NCBI RefSeq assembly: GCF_963576545.1
Contig: NW_026870444.1
Location: 62,001 to 126,000, forward strand
DNA length: 64,000 nucleotides
DNA from: Limanda limanda
Lineage: Eukaryota; Chordata; Actinopteri; Pleuronectiformes; Pleuronectidae
Direction: 5' to 3'
Shown here: piece after piece, positions 62,517 to 64,000 of the stretch
Layout of the letters: each line of letters begins with the position of its first letter
How positions within the stretch are numbered: position 1 is the first letter of the stretch
Position numbers and translations under genes: made by a program
Notes under the pieces: model-generated
Told to the model about the DNA's origin: nothing
What the model saw: only the letters and a program-made list of their open reading frames with translations
Database searches by the model: none

Positions 62517-64000
62517 AAGTCTCTCCGACCTTCACAAAAAAAGTTATTCAAGAATATCTCCTCAGATTTGGGGGAATTTCGTCGGTCGACCTCTTCCAAA
62601 GGTCGTACAAGCTCGGGGATGGTACCAATCGATCCGCAGGACCCAAATTAGTCCAGATGCAACCACTTTCCAAGTCTCTCCGACCTTCACAAAAAAAGTT
62701 ATTCAAGAATATCTCTTTCTCCTATGTGCTTTCATCCCTAACCCTAACCCTAACCCTTCCGAAAGTCGGAGAAGCTCAAGGATGGTACCGATCGATGCGC
62801 GCTACCCCATTTAGTGGGGGTAGAGCCTACTTGCAAGTCTCTCCGACCTTCACAAAAAAAGTTATTCAAGAATATCTCTTTCTCCTATGTGCTTTCATCC
62901 CTAACCCTAACCCTAACCCTTACGAAAGTCGGAGAAGCTCAAGGATGGTACCGATCGATGCGCGCAACCCCATTTAGTGGGGGTAGAGCCTACTTGCAAG
63001 TCTCTCCGACCTTCACAAAAAAAGTTATTCAAGAATATCTCCTCAGATTTGGGGGAATTTCGTCGGTCGACCTCTTCCGAAGGTCGTACAAGCTCGGGGA
63101 TGGTACCAATCGATCCGCAGGACCCAAATTAGTCCAGATGCAACCACTTTCCAAGTCTCTCCGACCTTCACAAAAAAAGTTATTCAAGAATATCTCTTTC
63201 TCCTATGTGCTTTCATCCCTAACCCTAACCCTAACCCTTCCGAAAGTCGGAGAAGCTCAAGGATGGTACCGATCGATGCGCGCTACCCCATTTAGTGGGG
63301 GTAGAGCCTACTTGCAAGTCTCTCCGACCTTCACAAAAAAAGTTATTCAAGAATATCTCTTTCTCCTATGTGCTTTCATCCCTAACCCTAACCCTTCCGA
63401 AAGTCGGAGAAGCTCAAGGATGGTACCGATCGATGCGCGCTACCCCATTTAGTGGGGGTAGAGCCTACTTGCAAGTCTCTCCAACCTTCACAAAAAAAGT
63501 TATTCAAGAATATCTCTTTCTCCTATGTGCTTTCATCCCTAACCCTAACCCTAACCCTTACGAAAGTCGGAGAAGCTCAAGGATGGTACCGATCGATGCG
63601 CGCAACCCCATTTAGTGGGGGTAGAGCCTACTTGCAAGTCTCTCCGACCTTCACAAAAAAAGTTATTCAAGAATATCTCCTCAGATTTGGGGGAATTTCG
63701 TCGGTCGACCTCTTCCGAAGGTCGTACAAGCTCGGGGATGGTACCAATCGATCTGCAGGACCCAAATTAGTCCAGATGCAACCACTTTCCAAGTCTCTCC
63801 GACCTTCACAAAAAAAGTTATTCAAGAATATCTCTTTCTCCTATGTGCTTTCATCCCTAACCCTAACCCTAACCCTTCCGAAAGTCGGAGAAGCTCAAGG
63901 ATGGTACCGATCGATGTGCGCTACCCCATTTAGTGGGGGTAGAGCCTACTTGCAAGTCTCTCCGACCTTCACAAAAAAAGTTATTCAAGAATATCTCTTT
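62517..64000 (+). repeat. 2,081-bp repeat, copy 2, cut by the window end
   Basis: The first nine monomers of the repeat are complete and the tenth (63954 on) is cut at 64000. Its first B (62517) has CTTCCAAAGG in place of CTTCCGAAGG, and 62517 and 62998 have GATCCGCAGG where the matching 60436 and 60917 have GATCTGCAGG. The copies are thus similar but not identical, older or more exchanged than the 7,233-bp pair. Confidence 0.82.

Larger units (their letters stand above)
1..64000. repeat. Two-family telomere-motif satellite array filling the window
   Basis: Every base belongs to a tandem array of type-A (163/157/151 bp) and type-B (155/156 bp) monomers, all in the same orientation. Taking the motif AAGTCTCTCC as monomer start, 398 complete monomers run from 128 to 63953: 261 of 163 bp, 25 of 157 bp, one of 151 bp, 109 of 155 bp and two of 156 bp, which sums exactly to the 63,826 bp covered. 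No B is adjacent to another B; runs of A are one to seven long. No unique DNA, insertion or inversion interrupts the array, so no stretch is left to hold a gene. Known satellites of this kind form centromeric, pericentromeric or subtelomeric heterochromatin in eukaryotes; which applies here cannot be told from the window. I do not recognise the family by name. Confidence 0.98.

Noticed and set aside
113..63615. About 180 overlapping + strand open frames of 60-378 codons
   Set aside because: They are the same few translated segments of the A and B monomers over and over, starting and ending at fixed monomer positions. Their length follows from the 163/155-bp steps. There is no unique sequence, no recognisable domain and no promoter or ribosome-site context, so none is listed as a gene.
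1..64000. CRISPR array
   Set aside because: Repeats are direct and regular, but the full 155-163 bp monomer is conserved, with no variable spacers of 25-40 bp and no cas genes.
1..64000. Transposon or retrotransposon ends within the array
   Set aside because: No target-site duplications, terminal repeats, polymerase or integrase coding, and no break in the monomer order; the seven-to-nine A tract is part of each monomer, not a retroposon tail.
1..64000. Ribosomal or transfer RNA genes, such as a 5S array
   Set aside because: Monomer length and composition do not fit; I saw no 5S internal control region, no tRNA-like box B (GGTTCGANNCC) and no terminal T-run typical of polymerase III genes.

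Overview
The whole 64 kb window is one uninterrupted head-to-tail satellite array. I found no unique sequence, no credible gene, no RNA gene and no mobile element. From 128 to 63953 the sequence divides without a leftover base into 398 complete monomers, and both window ends fall inside monomers, so the array continues on both sides. There are two related monomer families. Type A (287 copies) is 163 bp (261 copies), 157 bp (25) or 151 bp (1); the lengths differ only by carrying three, two or one copies of the telomere hexamer CCCTAA. Type B (111 copies) is 155 bp (109) or 156 bp (2) and has no telomere motif. A and B share an identical first 44 bp and a 79-bp ungapped 3' part (56/79 identical by hand count); only the middle differs (40 bp in A, 32 bp in B). 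B is never next to B; A occurs in runs of one to seven.

Above the monomers there is nested higher-order structure. Marker variants shared by many monomers show tandem copies of 7,233 bp (45 monomers; 40362-47594 and 47595-54827), 6,730 bp (42 monomers; 2223-8952 and 8953-15682), 2,397 bp, 2,095 bp, 2,081 bp, 1,763 bp, 1,606 bp, 1,290 bp and 956 bp. There are also long-range copies: 128-3029 matches 37460-40361; 24811-27207 matches 35552-37948; and 55146-62516 matches 15683-24810 with one 1,763-bp block missing. The array therefore seems to have grown by repeated block duplication at several scales.

Organism: the array size, near-nucleosomal monomer length, higher-order repeats and embedded CCCTAA/TTAGGG motif point to a eukaryotic nuclear genome with TTAGGG-type telomeres, and to a subtelomeric, centromeric or other heterochromatic block. 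TTAGGG is used by vertebrates, many other animals, many fungi and several protist lineages, so I cannot name the species or decide between subtelomere and centromere. All CCCTAA motifs lie on the + strand; if the array has the same polarity as the terminal telomere, that telomere lies beyond the left end.

Long open frames occur all over the + strand, but they follow from arithmetic (163 + 155 = 318 bp = 106 codons, with stop-free frames linking A to B) and are not annotated as genes. The most interesting points are that the common A monomer carries exactly the four G-runs needed for a telomeric G-quadruplex on the minus strand, spaced through the array at 163 or 318 bp and a few longer distances, and the layered duplication history that the marker variants record.
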